Shown here in pieces: positions 35,310-44,548 of a stretch of 64,000 nucleotides of DNA; within the stretch, counting starts at the first letter, position 1, and each line of letters starts with the position of its first letter. Source of the stretch: Chitinimonas viridis (GTDB lineage: Bacteria > Pseudomonadota > Gammaproteobacteria > Burkholderiales > Chitinimonadaceae); assembly GCF_030409555.1 (NCBI RefSeq), contig NZ_JAUFPU010000002.1, positions 124,001-188,000 on the forward strand, in the 5' to 3' direction. The notes under the pieces were generated by a model, which saw only the letters and a list, made by a program, of their open reading frames with translations, made no database searches and was not told where the DNA came from. Both the position numbers and the translations under genes were made by a program.

Positions 35310-35687
35310 TCAACGGTGCTCGACGATGTTGCCACCATCGAGGATATAGCCGGCACGACCTTCGACATACTCGACAAAGACATTGCCGGGCGCCAGCGAC
35401 AATGCGCGCTCCAAGCATGCAGCGGTCAGCCGCATGGCGGCCTCCCTGGTCTCGGCAGGCCGGCCCTCGAAGGCCAGCAGCCGCACCAGCGGAGAATGGC
35501 TATCCACCGGCTGCGACTGCGCCACCTGCCCACCGACCGCATAATGGCCCGGCTGCAGCACATGCCAGCAGGACCAGACATGCTGTGGCTCGCATTGAAA
35601 CACGGCGGCCAGTTCCTGGTTCAGCTCGGCCAGGATGCCGGGGATATCGGCCTCGACCGGCAGACTGCTGATGGTCAGCACGGGCAT
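35310..35687 (-). CDS. Tautomerase-superfamily-like protein
   Basis: A 125-residue protein beginning MPVLTISSLPVE. Removal of methionine would expose Pro1, the catalytic base of 4-oxalocrotonate-type tautomerases. The helix AGILAELNQELAAVFQCEPQHVW-like (in ILAELNQELAAVFQ) and the strand GNVFVEYVEGRAGYILDGG fit that fold, perhaps near DUF1904. Its place between a holin-like gene and PrpF suggests a role on unsaturated keto acids. The assignment rests on the N-terminal proline and layout only. The start is ATG 35687, 4 bp after the preceding gene's stop. Confidence 0.6.
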   Translation of the reverse strand: MPVLTISSLPVEADIPGILAELNQELAAVFQCEPQHVWSCWHVLQPGHYAVGGQVAQSQPVDSHSPLVRLLAFEGRPAETREAAMRLTAACLERALSLAPGNVFVEYVEGRAGYILDGGNIVEHR

Positions 35688-35691
35688 GCTG

Positions 35692-36036
35692 TCAGTCCTT
35701 CTCAAAGAACAGCCGCGTTGCCAGCCAGCAGAACACGCTGTACACCACAGCGCCGACTATGGCCATGGCAAAGCTGCTAACGGCGAAACTCTTCAGCACC
35801 TCGGCCACCAGCCAGAAGCAAAAACCGTTGATCACCAGGGTGAACAAGCCCAGGGTCAGAAAGTTGACCGGCAGCGTCAGCAAAAGCAGTACCGGCCGTA
35901 TCAGCAGGTTGACCAACCCCAGTACCAGCGCAATCCAGAGTGCCGACAGAAAGCTGTCTACCTTGATGCCAGGCAGCAGATACGCTACCAGCAACAGACT
36001 AAGCGCATTGATTACCCAAACCGCCAGCAGCTTCAT
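35692..36036 (-). CDS. Phage-holin-like family 4 membrane protein (YvlD/DUF360)
   Basis: A 114-residue protein with four membrane helices: WVINALSLLLVAYLLPGI, SALWIALVLGLVNLLI, LTLGLFTLVINGFCFWLV and FAMAIVGAVVYSVFCW. The LPGIKVDSF and NLLIRPVLLLLTLPVNFLTLG motifs define the family. Despite the name these are ordinary chromosomal proteins and do not indicate a prophage. A strong GGGAGGAG precedes the ATG. It is followed closely by the tautomerase-like, PrpF and GhrA genes (gaps 4, 17 and 13 bp), so it heads a likely operon. Confidence 0.88.
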   Translation of the reverse strand: MKLLAVWVINALSLLLVAYLLPGIKVDSFLSALWIALVLGLVNLLIRPVLLLLTLPVNFLTLGLFTLVINGFCFWLVAEVLKSFAVSSFAMAIVGAVVYSVFCWLATRLFFEKD

Positions 36037-36088
36037 CGTCTACTCCTCCCTCTCCCATACGTTTTTATTCAGGCGGCGCCGCTCGCCG

Positions 36089-37312
36089 TCAAGCTGCCTC
36101 GGCCGATTTTCGCAGTTCGGCTATGGCGGCAATACGCGCCTGTCGTACCACCTCTGGTATCTGCGCCTTGTCCTCGGTGGCTGCCGCCAAAGCGCCTGCA
36201 TCCACAGCGGCGGCGGCATCGCGGCAAGCCAGCAGGTAGGCATGCTGGGGGTAGGCTGCCGTCTCGAAGGTGGGTCGGCCACGGGCATCTGCCACGCAAG
36301 CATCCAGCATACGGGCAAAGCGCTCCGGTTTGCGTAGGGCATCGCAACGGGCCAGCAGTTCCATCACGGTGGCGGGGCGCAGTTCCTGGGCCTTGTGCAC
36401 CAGGCCATGCTCGCGGCACACCATCAAAGCCAGATCCCGGCAATCATTGGGTGCGCGCAGGCGTTCCGACAGCTGCTCCACCAGGGCCACTCCCCGCTCC
36501 TCATGCCCGATATGGCGGGGCCATTCCGCCTCGGGCGTCGTGCCCTTGCCCAGGTCGTGGCAAAGGGCGGCATAGCGGGTATCCAGCGGCCAGCCCTGGC
36601 TGGCAGCGTAGTCCAGCACCCGCATGGCATGGTCGCCGGTATCGATCTCTGGGTGCCACTGGGCAGGCTGGGGTACGCCAAACAAGGCGTCCAGTGCTGG
36701 CATCAGCCTCGCCAATGCACCGCACTCACGCAACACCATCAGCATCCGCGATGGCTGCGCCTCCATCAGGCCCTTGGCCATCTCGGCCCACACCCGCTCA
36801 GGCACCAGATGATCCACTTCGCCCATGGTAACCATCTCGCGGCACAGCTTCATGGTCTCGGGTGCCACTTCAAAACCGAAGCGCGCCGCAAAGCGGGCCA
36901 GCCGCAGTATCCGTACCGGGTCCTCCACAAAAGCCGGCCCCACATGCCTAAGCAGCCTGCGGGCCAGGTCATCCTGGCCGCCATAGGGGTCCACCAGCTC
37001 GCCATCCTCGTCCTCGGCCATGGCGTTGATGGTCAGGTCGCGCCGGGCCAGGTCATCCTCCAGCGTCACATCGGCTGCGGCATACACGGTAAAGCCCTTG
37101 TAGCCGTGGCCGGACTTGCGTTCAGTGCGGGCCAACGCGTACTCGGCATGGCTCGTGGGATGCAGAAACACCGGGAAATCCTTGCCCACCGGCTTGTAGC
37201 CCTGCGCCAGCATCTCGTCAGGGGTGGCGCCTACGACCACGTAATCGCGATCCTTGACCGGTAAACCCAGCATCTGGTCGCGCACTGCGCCACCCACGGT
37301 ATATATCTTCAT
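36089..37312 (-). CDS. cca: Multifunctional CCA-adding tRNA nucleotidyltransferase
   Basis: A 407-residue class II tRNA nucleotidyltransferase. The N-terminal head has [13 protein letters not shown] and the catalytic [19 protein letters not shown] and the NTP-selecting [15 protein letters not shown] follow. The C-terminal HD domain ([13 protein letters not shown] and [12 protein letters not shown]) marks the multifunctional Gammaproteobacteria/Betaproteobacteria type with phosphohydrolase activity. It adds or repairs the 3' CCA of tRNAs. The start is ATG 37312 (MKIYTVGG). It is divergent from cysK with a 237-bp gap, and is followed 52 bp later by the holin-like operon. Confidence 0.95.
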   Translation of the reverse strand: MKIYTVGGAVRDQMLGLPVKDRDYVVVGATPDEMLAQGYKPVGKDFPVFLHPTSHAEYALARTERKSGHGYKGFTVYAAADVTLEDDLARRDLTINAMAEDEDGELVDPYGGQDDLARRLLRHVGPAFVEDPVRILRLARFAARFGFEVAPETMKLCREMVTMGEVDHLVPERVWAEMAKGLMEAQPSRMLMVLRECGALARLMPALDALFGVPQPAQWHPEIDTGDHAMRVLDYAASQGWPLDTRYAALCHDLGKGTTPEAEWPRHIGHEERGVALVEQLSERLRAPNDCRDLALMVCREHGLVHKAQELRPATVMELLARCDALRKPERFARMLDACVADARGRPTFETAAYPQHAYLLACRDAAAAVDAGALAAATEDKAQIPEVVRQARIAAIAELRKSAEAA

Positions 37313-37549
37313 GGTGCTTCTCATTCAGGCAAGTGCTGCACCCAGGCAGCAGTAAAGCATTGATACAACTGGCATATCCATCTACAGCGCAGCCATGGTA
37401 AACAACACGCAAGCGCATTCCTCCCCAAGCGCGCCAACTGGCTTGCAAGCTTATTGTATCCCTGCCCGGTCGCTGGCCTAAAATCACGCACCAGGCAGGC
37501 GCCCGCCCGATCATCAAGTGGCCGCCACTTACCCCTACAGGAGTCCTCC

Positions 37550-38479
37550 ATGCGCATTGCCCACGATATTACCCAACTGATAGGCCACACCCCGCTGGTG
37601 CAGCTCAACCGTGTCACCCAAGGCCTGGGGGCACGTGTGGTCGCCAAACTGGAGTTCTTCAATCCCTCGCACAGTGTGAAGGACCGTATCGCCGTCAGCA
37701 TGGTCAACACCGCCGAGGCCAGCGGCGCACTCAAGCCGGGCGCCACGCTGGTGGAGCCTACATCGGGCAACACCGGCATAGGCCTGGCCATGGTGTGCGC
37801 TGCCCGGGGCTACCGCTGTGTGCTGACCATGCCCGAAACCATGTCCAAGGAGCGGCGTGCCCTGCTGCGTGGCTATGGTGCCGAGCTGGTGCTGACGCCG
37901 GGGCCGGAAGGCATGACCGGTGCTGTCAACAAGGCCAGGGAACTGGCCGAAAGCAATGGCTGGTATATGCCACAGCAGTTCGAGAACCCTGCCAACCCCA
38001 AGATCCATCGCGAAACCACGGCTGAGGAAATCTGGAACGATACGGATGGCCAGGTCGATATCCTGGTATCAGGCGTGGGCACCGGCGGCACCATTACTGG
38101 CGTGGCCGAGGTCATCAAGGGCCGCAAGCCCGGTTTCAAGGCCATTGCAGTGGAACCCGATGCCAGCCCGGTACTGAGCGGCGGCGCCAAGGGGCCCCAC
38201 CCCATACAGGGCATAGGCGCAGGGTTTGTACCGGCCGTACTCAATACCAGCAGCTACGACGAAGTCATCCGCGTGGCCAACGAGCATGCCTTTGCCACCG
38301 CGCGGCGCATGGCCACTGAAGAAGGCCTGCTGGTCGGCATCAGCTCCGGCGCCGCCGTCTGGGCCGCCCTGCAGGTGGCCGCCAGGCCAGAGCATGCCGG
38401 CAAGCTGATTGTGGTGATCATCCCGTCCTTTGGCGAACGTTATCTGTCGACCGCCCTGTTCCAGGGACTGACCGACTGA
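37550..38479 (+). CDS. cysK: Cysteine synthase A
   Basis: A 309-residue O-acetylserine sulfhydrylase. The PLP-lysine is K44 in NPSHSVKDR. The substrate loop TSGNTGIG is at 71-78 and the PLP phosphate loop is [10 protein letters not shown]. It forms L-cysteine from O-acetylserine and sulfide. The [21 protein letters not shown] start and overall length match CysK rather than CysM. CAGGAG precedes ATG 37550; the in-frame ATG at 37454 is not needed. A possible promoter with TAAAAT at 37479-37484 lies 66 bp upstream. Confidence 0.93.
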   Translation: MRIAHDITQLIGHTPLVQLNRVTQGLGARVVAKLEFFNPSHSVKDRIAVSMVNTAEASGALKPGATLVEPTSGNTGIGLAMVCAARGYRCVLTMPETMSKERRALLRGYGAELVLTPGPEGMTGAVNKARELAESNGWYMPQQFENPANPKIHRETTAEEIWNDTDGQVDILVSGVGTGGTITGVAEVIKGRKPGFKAIAVEPDASPVLSGGAKGPHPIQGIGAGFVPAVLNTSSYDEVIRVANEHAFATARRMATEEGLLVGISSGAAVWAALQVAARPEHAGKLIVVIIPSFGERYLSTALFQGLTD

Positions 38480-38674
38480 TGGAAAGTCGTGGCGGCAAGG
38501 GAGGTCCATGCCGCCACCCCAGTAACTTATCCACAGGCTGAAAACCGCATCAATGTAGCCACAAACAGCTTTGTTGCTTGCGCCAGTTAAGTGTCATATT
38601 CACACTTCAATGCGCCTCCAATGATGACGACATAAGGCTAAGATACGTGCCTCATCTAATAAGGAGGATGCCGT

Positions 38675-39616
38675 ATGCAGTTCAACAAGATAACCGCAGT
38701 ACTTTGCCTGGCCACCAGTCTGACTGCGGCTGCCGACATCGCCATCGACAGTACCGGCGCCGCAGTGCAGTTTGCGGGCAAGGACAGCCTGCAGGTCAAC
38801 AATCTCCACGTACCCGGCTACGGTAATTACAGCCTGCGTTTCAAGTGGGACCCGGTCAGCCTGAGCTTTGTCTATGACCCAGCCACCCTGACCCTGGCCT
38901 CGCAAAGTCGTTGCAGCAAGCAGGTCTACCAGCTTTCCGACACTTTCTCCGAGCATATCCAGGCTTCTACCCGGATGGTGGACGGCGTGGAATATGGTGG
39001 CCTCAGCGATGTTGCCACCAAGTCACTGTCCGACTGGACTGTCACCAATGTCTGGACCAACTTCACCGTGGTGTGGGCCAAGACCGCACTGCAGGCCGAC
39101 AACCCCTATCTGAAGGGACAGACCGTAGCCAATTTCGACCCTAACAAGGGCTATGGCTTTGTCAGCACCTATGGTGACTATGGTTTCAAGCACCACGATC
39201 TGGTTGAAGTAGGCGGCAATCTGGATACCGAAGACTTTCTGCTGGTCAAGCAGGTCAACGGCAGCAACACCGCCATCTTCAACAAAGGTGCACGCCGCAC
39301 GGGCAGCTTTGGCTGCGCTTCCAACACCGGCACCTACTACGAGCACAGCACGTCCAAGGCATCGGTGGTGATGGCGGGCGATACCGCCGCCCTTACCAGC
39401 GGCTACAACACCCTCAAGACCTCCTGGTCCATCAGCACCGGCGTGGGCAGCGTAGGTGCCTCATCGGATAGCCGTACCAAGTCCACCCACGACTACGGTG
39501 GCCTGGAAAAAGGCGACAAGCTGCTGGTGCGTGACATCGGCAATGGCTTCAGCATGGTGGCCGTCGACGAAAGTGGCAAGGTACTGGGCAGCCATCTGGT
39601 CATGACCATGTATTGA
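38675..39616 (+). CDS. Secreted protein of unknown function
   Basis: A 313-residue exported protein I do not recognise. The signal peptide (MQFNKITAVLCLATSLTAAAD) is cleaved near residue 19. The mature protein is rich in Thr, Ser, Gly, Tyr and Asp, and reads like beta-sheet throughout (YSLRFKWDPVSLSFVYDP; TNVWTNFTVVWAKTAL; SWSISTGVGSVGASSDS). Only two cysteines are seen in the mature part (CSKQVYQ and FGCASN), possibly a disulfide. No membrane anchor or outer-membrane barrel ending is clear. A near-perfect AAGGAGG site and its own terminator indicate an expressed single gene. Confidence 0.75.
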   Translation: MQFNKITAVLCLATSLTAAADIAIDSTGAAVQFAGKDSLQVNNLHVPGYGNYSLRFKWDPVSLSFVYDPATLTLASQSRCSKQVYQLSDTFSEHIQASTRMVDGVEYGGLSDVATKSLSDWTVTNVWTNFTVVWAKTALQADNPYLKGQTVANFDPNKGYGFVSTYGDYGFKHHDLVEVGGNLDTEDFLLVKQVNGSNTAIFNKGARRTGSFGCASNTGTYYEHSTSKASVVMAGDTAALTSGYNTLKTSWSISTGVGSVGASSDSRTKSTHDYGGLEKGDKLLVRDIGNGFSMVAVDESGKVLGSHLVMTMY

Positions 39617-39640
39617 CGGTTGCAGGCTTGCTGCACCCCC

Positions 39641-39675
39641 CAAAACAAAAGGCCCTCACGGGCCTTTTGTTTTGC
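39641..39675. terminator. Bidirectional terminator between convergent genes
   Basis: CAAAACAAAAGGCC pairs with GGCCTTTTGTTTTG around CTCAC. T-rich tracts are present in both directions. Confidence 0.9.
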
Positions 39676-41066
39676 TATGGCGCATGCCGTAACAGGCGGC
39701 TCCGCGAAAGACGATCCAGGAACCAGGTCAATCCCAGCGCTGCCACGGTCAGCCCCACCACCAGCGATATCCAGAATCCTTGCGCTGCCATCGGCTCCTG
39801 ACGCCACGGCAGCCAGTCTGGCGCCAAGCCCAGTATGCAGCCCAGCGGCAATGAGAACCCCCAGAAGGCCGCCATGTGGATGACCATGGGCGGGCGGGTC
39901 ACCTTGTAGCCCCGGATGGCTGAACTGGTCGATACCTGGGTGGCATCGGACAGCTGGAACAGCGCGGCAAAGATCAGCAAATGGGCCGCCGTCGCCGCCA
40001 CGGCGGCATCGCTGGTGTAGGCAGCCGCAATCTGGTGGTTGAACAGGGCAATAAAGGTGGCTGAAACCATGGCAAAAGCCAGCGACACCCCTACCCCCAC
40101 CCAGGCCCTGAAGCGCGCCGCGGCCGGATCGCCTTCGCCCAGGGCGTGGCCTATGCGGGTGATCAAGGCCACGCTCAGACTCAGCGGCACCATGAACACC
40201 AGCGATGAAAAGTTCAGGGCAATCTGGTGCGCCGCCACCTCAGCAGCGCCGAACTCGGCCACCAGCAGGGCGATAAGGCCAAAGGCGCTGGACTCGGCGA
40301 AATAGGTCACACCTATGGGCAGGCCTATCTGCAACAGTTTGCGTATCTCCGGCCCGTGCGGCGCCTCGTAGCGGGTAAACGGCCAAGTCTGCCGATAGAC
40401 CGGCGACCGTTTCATCCACCACAGCAGCGCAAGCAGGTTAAACCAGACGCAAACCAGCGTGGCCCAGGCACACCCCACACCGCCCAATCTGGGCAGGCCA
40501 AACTTGCCGTAGATCAGCAACCAGTTGAGCAGGATATTGATGCCCAGTGCCAACAGGGCAATCACCATCATGGGCTTGGTCTCGTTGAGGCTGGCACTGT
40601 AGCCATACAGCACGCGGTAGCAGGCGAAGGCAGGCAGGGCAAAGCTGGTCACCTGCACAAAGGCCTTGGCCATGTCGCGCACGGCGGGGTCCAGCTGCAT
40701 CACATCGAAAATCAAGGCCGAGGCCTGGGCTGCCAGCAAGGCCACCACGCCCACACCCAAGGCTTTCCACAGCGCCTGCCGCACCACATGCGGTATCAGG
40801 TGATGCTCTTCCGCCCCCACGTGGTGGGCCACGGTAGGATTGACCGACATCATGACCCCCATCAGGGTCACGATGATGATGGACCAGACCGAGGCACCCA
40901 GCGACACTGCCGCCAGATCCTCGGCACTGGCATGGCCAGCCATGGCCACATCGGCCACGGCCATGCCAACAGTAGCCAACTGGCCTATCAGCATGGGCCA
41001 GGCCAATTGCCAGAGCGCGGCGGCTTCAGTCTTGATGGCTGGCGTAGTAAGGCGTTTCAAGGGCAT
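39675..41066 (-). CDS. MATE-family multidrug efflux transporter (NorM-like)
   Basis: A 463-residue inner-membrane exporter with about twelve helices in two homologous halves. The first half has WPMLIGQLATVGMAVADVAMAGH and the second ILQIGLPIGVTYFAESSAFGLIAL, each in the usual place, with the conserved VAAHQIALNFSSLVFMVPLSLS-type stretch (seen as AAHQIALNFSSL). These antiporters use Na+ or H+ to expel cationic drugs or metabolites. The start is ATG 41066 (MPLKRLTTP); upstream in-frame sequence is ignored. It converges on the secreted-protein gene at a shared terminator. Confidence 0.9.
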   Translation of the reverse strand: MPLKRLTTPAIKTEAAALWQLAWPMLIGQLATVGMAVADVAMAGHASAEDLAAVSLGASVWSIIIVTLMGVMMSVNPTVAHHVGAEEHHLIPHVVRQALWKALGVGVVALLAAQASALIFDVMQLDPAVRDMAKAFVQVTSFALPAFACYRVLYGYSASLNETKPMMVIALLALGINILLNWLLIYGKFGLPRLGGVGCAWATLVCVWFNLLALLWWMKRSPVYRQTWPFTRYEAPHGPEIRKLLQIGLPIGVTYFAESSAFGLIALLVAEFGAAEVAAHQIALNFSSLVFMVPLSLSVALITRIGHALGEGDPAAARFRAWVGVGVSLAFAMVSATFIALFNHQIAAAYTSDAAVAATAAHLLIFAALFQLSDATQVSTSSAIRGYKVTRPPMVIHMAAFWGFSLPLGCILGLAPDWLPWRQEPMAAQGFWISLVVGLTVAALGLTWFLDRLSRSRLLRHAP

Positions 41067-41151
41067 GGGGCAAACCGGATCTGCAAACACGGTCTTCCAT
41101 TCTAGCCCGCCTTGGCTCAAGCGCCCCGTGACGGTGCAAAGGCAGAAGGAC

Positions 41152-41496
41152 TTAGCTGTAGTGGCCCTGCCCGGCAATACTGGCTTCCAGGGCCAGCTCC
41201 CGGCCAAAGCGCTCGCTCAGTGCCAGGGTCTCGTTCAGGGTCAGGTCCAGTATCAGCAGGCTGCCATCCGGCAGACGCTCTATTTGAGCCTCAAAATACA
41301 GTGCTACCTCACGCGCCTTGGCCAGCAAGGTCTGCTGGCCCTTGTCTGCGCTCAGGCGTAGCCAGTTGCGGCCAGCATGGCGGCGTGCCAGTTGTTGCGA
41401 CACGGTGCGGGCATCAATGGTGGCGTCGTGCAAGACGGCGCGGTCATTACCGTAGGTGCTGTAAGCGGACGCGGAGGTATCGAGACAATCAAACAT
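41152..41496 (-). CDS. Small cytosolic protein of unknown function
   Basis: A 114-residue protein with no recognised family. It is mainly helical and polar. It starts MFDCLDTSASAYSTYGNDRAV and ends LALEASIAGQGHYS. No signal peptide or membrane helix is visible. GGAG lies 7 bp before the ATG and coding bias looks normal, so I think it is a real gene. It sits 85 bp upstream of the MATE gene on the same strand. Confidence 0.6.
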   Translation of the reverse strand: MFDCLDTSASAYSTYGNDRAVLHDATIDARTVSQQLARRHAGRNWLRLSADKGQQTLLAKAREVALYFEAQIERLPDGSLLILDLTLNETLALSERFGRELALEASIAGQGHYS

Positions 41497-41888
41497 GGTG
41501 GGCTCCAGAAGCGTGTTACGACAGCGTGCCCGGCCACCGGGCGTCGCTTTAGCGGGTTAGGTTCGACGGCTTACCGTCACGCGCCCCGCAAGTTGTCGAT
41601 TAAATCGGCGCGTTTACTGCTGTCTAGGCTGCACAGTGCCAGGCACACGCCTGGTCTGGAAAACAAAAAACCCGCTGCCTGAGGCTAGCGGGTTGGAGCG
41701 CATGCGGTACTGGACCGCCTTGACGCTGACCACGCTTTAGCCGCATTTATCAAGCGCCCGCAAGCTGAGGGTCAAATCGGCGCCAAGGTCTGCAATGTAT
41801 TACAACTACGCCCGCAACGTCAACGGGTGTTTACCGCCAGCGCCGCCATGGTCTGCAGCAAGCGCCGGCGGTCAGGCGGTGTGAGAGG
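41497..41888. other. Intergenic region between dtd and the small unknown gene
   Basis: These 392 bp hold no convincing gene on either strand. The only clear element is the minus-strand terminator at 41661-41694, which ends the dtd transcript. The rest presumably holds the promoter of the 41152-41496 gene. Confidence 0.5.
41661..41694 (-). terminator. Rho-independent terminator downstream of dtd
   Basis: On the minus strand AACCCGCT pairs with AGCGGGTT, followed by TTTT and GTTTT. It lies about 195 bp past the dtd stop. Confidence 0.75.
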
Positions 41889-42341
41889 TTACTCGGGCGC
41901 GCGGCTATCCAGCATCAGCGTGACTGGGCCGTCATTGACTAGGCTGACCTGCATGTCGGCGCCAAACACGCCTGTGGGGACGGGTTTCCCCAATGCCAGG
42001 GACAGGGCTGCGACAAAGCGGTCGAACAGCGGCTGCGATACCGGCCCCGGCGCAGCGCGGCTCCAGGAGGGGCGGTTGCCTTTCTTGACGCTGGCAAACA
42101 GGGTGAACTGGCTGACAGCCAGCACCTCCCCACCGACATCGAGCAGGGAACAGTTCATCACCCCCTGCTCGTCGCCAAACACCCGCAGCTTGCAGAGCTT
42201 CTGTACCAGCCAGCCGATGTCAGCCTCGCCATCATCGGCCTCGGCCCCCACCAGTAACAGGAGACCGGGGCCGATGCGGCCGACGGTCTGGCCGTCGACC
42301 GCCACGGCGGCTTCGCTGACGCGCTGCAGCACTACCCTCAA
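41889..42341 (-). CDS. dtd: D-aminoacyl-tRNA deacylase
   Basis: A 150-residue homodimeric deacylase that removes D-amino acids from mischarged tRNA. It has the diagnostic [17 protein letters not shown] motif (SQxT) and the cross-subunit GPVT motif in [11 protein letters not shown]. Family members begin MRVVLQRV; here the equivalent codon is TTG at 42341, with GGGAG 8 bp upstream. That TTG overlaps the stop of the previous gene (TTGA), implying translational coupling. The first in-frame ATG upstream would add 21 unrelated residues. Confidence 0.93.
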   Translation of the reverse strand: MRVVLQRVSEAAVAVDGQTVGRIGPGLLLLVGAEADDGEADIGWLVQKLCKLRVFGDEQGVMNCSLLDVGGEVLAVSQFTLFASVKKGNRPSWSRAAPGPVSQPLFDRFVAALSLALGKPVPTGVFGADMQVSLVNDGPVTLMLDSRAPE

Positions 42342-42697
42342 GCTTGAGGCTCCCGGTTGTCGTTCAGGCGCAGGAAGCCCTTGACCAGACGGTAGACCAT
42401 CCACAGCCAGGTACCAGCACCCACGATGATGGCCAGCGGAATACCGATCAGGGTGACAAACAGCAGGCTGGCGAGGATACAGCCTGCCAGCGAGTACCAG
42501 AATATCTCGATCTGCCAGCGGAAGTGCTCGGCCAGCCAGGTTCCCCTGGCTTCGTCACGCTTGACGTAGGCAATGATGACGCCGATCAGGCCAGTAGGTA
42601 TGGCGGTCATCAAGGAGACGGCCAGCAGGATATAGACTGCCAGCACCAGATTCTTCATTGAACGTTCGGCCTCGTCGGGCAATAGGACTTGTGACAT
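42338..42697 (-). CDS. DUF4870-like (Tic20-like) small membrane protein
   Basis: A 119-residue inner-membrane protein with three hydrophobic helices: [29 protein letters not shown] in two parts, [24 protein letters not shown] in two parts, and [33 protein letters not shown] is the conserved loop of the family. The function is unknown. It is cotranscribed with dtd, whose start overlaps its stop codon. The start is ATG 42697. Confidence 0.8.
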   Translation of the reverse strand: MSQVLLPDEAERSMKNLVLAVYILLAVSLMTAIPTGLIGVIIAYVKRDEARGTWLAEHFRWQIEIFWYSLAGCILASLLFVTLIGIPLAIIVGAGTWLWMVYRLVKGFLRLNDNREPQA

Positions 42698-42848
42698 GGT
42701 GTTTGCTCCCCTTTGTTGATCAAGCAGGCTCCAGCTTATCAAAGCTGGCCGGCGCTGCAGTGCTTCCGCGACAGTCAGCGCCAGCAATGGCCTGGGTTAC
42801 CGCCAGACGGGAATGAAATGCAGGCCCCACCGGCTGCGAACCGCCTGG

Positions 42849-44249
42849 TCAGCATTCCACGACGTTGACCGGCACTTCAACGATGTCGATGGCGAGGCCG
42901 CCTCGTGCGGTTTCCTTGTACTTCACATGCATGTCGCGCCCGGTATCGCGCATGGTGCGTATCACCCGATCCAGCGAGATATAGTGCGTGCCGTCGCCGC
43001 GCAAGGCCATGCGCGCCGCATTGATGGCCTTGATCGACGCCATGGCATTGCGTTCGATACAGGGCACTTGCACCAAGCCACCCACCGGGTCGCAGGTCAG
43101 GCCCAGATTGTGTTCCATGCCGATCTCGGCAGCGTTCTCCACCTGTGCTGGCGTACCGCCCAGCACTTCGCACAGGGCGCCTGCCGCCATGGAGCAGGCC
43201 GAGCCCACCTCGCCCTGGCAGCCGACCTCGGCACCGGAGATGGAGGCATTGGTCTTGAACAGGATGCCGATGGCGCCTGCGGTGAGCAGGAAGCGGACTA
43301 TGCCGTCTTCGTTGGCACCCGGCACGAAATTCACGTAATAGTGCAACACGGCCGGCACGATGCCCGCCGCCCCATTGGTAGGCGCCGTCACAACCCGGCC
43401 ACCACCGGCGTTTTCCTCGTTGACAGCCAGGGCGTAGAGGTTGACCCAGTCCAGCACTGTCAGCGGATCACGAAGTGCCGCCTCGGGCTTGCCGGCCAGT
43501 TGCCGGTACATATCATAGGCGCGGCGCTTCACCTTCATGCCACCGGGCAGGATGCCTTCGGTACGGCAGCCACGCTCTACACAGGCATGCATGACCTGCC
43601 AGATATCCAGCAGCTTGGTCCTGACTTCGGCCTCGCTGCGCCAGGCCAGTTCGTTCTCCAGCATCAACTGGCTGATAGGCTTGCCATGGCGCTCGGCCAG
43701 CGCCAGCAGCTGCGCGCCGGTGGTAAAGGGATGTGTCAGCACCTCGGCCGTCGGCGGGGTGAAACCGCCTTCCACCGCGTGCTCATCCACCACAAAGCCG
43801 CCCCCCACCGAGTAATACGCACGCCGCTCCAACTCGCTGCCCTCGGCGTCGTAGGCACTGAAGATCATGCCGTTGGGGTGGTATGGCAGGGTCTTGCGCT
43901 TGTGCAGTACCAGATGCAGCGGCTCGTCGAACTCAATCTCCTGGCTACCCAGCAACTTGAGCCGCTTGCTGGCGCGTATGGCTGCCACCATGGCGGGTAC
44001 CTGATCGGTATCCACCAGCTGCGGCTCCTCACCCAGCAGGCCCAGTATCACTGCGGTATCCGAGCCGTGGCCCTTGCCGGTAGCCCCGAGCGAGCCATAT
44101 AGCTCAGCCCGTATACTGGCCACCTTGGACAGCAGGCCTTCGCGCTCCACCCGCTGCATGAACTGCCTCGCTGCACGCATGGGGCCTACGGTGTGAGAGC
44201 TGGACGGCCCGATGCCGACCTTGAACAGATCAAAAACGCTGATAGCCAT
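42849..44249 (-). CDS. sdaA: L-serine ammonia-lyase, single-chain iron-sulfur type
   Basis: A 466-residue L-serine dehydratase that converts serine to pyruvate and ammonia using an oxygen-sensitive [4Fe-4S] cluster. The N-terminal beta domain starts [23 protein letters not shown]. The catalytic alpha domain has [38 protein letters not shown] and [24 protein letters not shown], supplying the cluster cysteines. Length fits the fused E. coli SdaA type. GGAG precedes ATG 44249. An AT-rich palindrome lies about 220 bp upstream. Confidence 0.95.
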   Translation of the reverse strand: MAISVFDLFKVGIGPSSSHTVGPMRAARQFMQRVEREGLLSKVASIRAELYGSLGATGKGHGSDTAVILGLLGEEPQLVDTDQVPAMVAAIRASKRLKLLGSQEIEFDEPLHLVLHKRKTLPYHPNGMIFSAYDAEGSELERRAYYSVGGGFVVDEHAVEGGFTPPTAEVLTHPFTTGAQLLALAERHGKPISQLMLENELAWRSEAEVRTKLLDIWQVMHACVERGCRTEGILPGGMKVKRRAYDMYRQLAGKPEAALRDPLTVLDWVNLYALAVNEENAGGGRVVTAPTNGAAGIVPAVLHYYVNFVPGANEDGIVRFLLTAGAIGILFKTNASISGAEVGCQGEVGSACSMAAGALCEVLGGTPAQVENAAEIGMEHNLGLTCDPVGGLVQVPCIERNAMASIKAINAARMALRGDGTHYISLDRVIRTMRDTGRDMHVKYKETARGGLAIDIVEVPVNVVEC

Positions 44250-44469
44250 GCTGATGTCTCCACGCCGCGCTTGGCGGTCATTTTCTGGTAGTGCCACCGG
44301 GGTGCCGGTGCCTGGGTCGCGCGTAGTCTAATCGTGGCAGACTACAGATGCACGCTGCTTTGCCGCAGCCCACCATCGGCCCGGGCCGGCCAGCCCGGCA
44401 GCGCCGGTTTTGCCCCGCGCCTCTCGCCCTGGCGAGGCCGTCTCCACCGCGCCAGAAAAACAATAAGCC

Positions 44470-44488
44470 ATTGATTTAAATAATCAAT
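44470..44488 (-). promoter_or_regulatory. AT-rich palindrome upstream of sdaA
   Basis: ATTGATT-TAAAT-AATCAAT is a perfect 7-bp inverted repeat in the 299-bp gap between sdaA and rsmJ. The rest of the gap holds no gene I can support. The palindrome could be an operator or part of a promoter; the regulator is unknown. Confidence 0.45.
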
Positions 44489-44548
44489 AAATGCCAGATG
44501 GCGAGCAACGACACAGACCGTGGACACAGGATACGTCCCTATTAGGAC

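Noticed and set aside
35692-36036. Holin-like protein as a sign of a prophage
   Set aside because: The family 4 holin-like proteins are common chromosomal membrane proteins, and no other phage gene is nearby.
38527-38535. TTATCCACA, a perfect DnaA box between cysK and the secreted-protein gene
   Set aside because: A single 9-mer is expected by chance about once in a region of this size counting both strands. There is no cluster, AT-rich unwinding element or dnaA/dnaN gene nearby.
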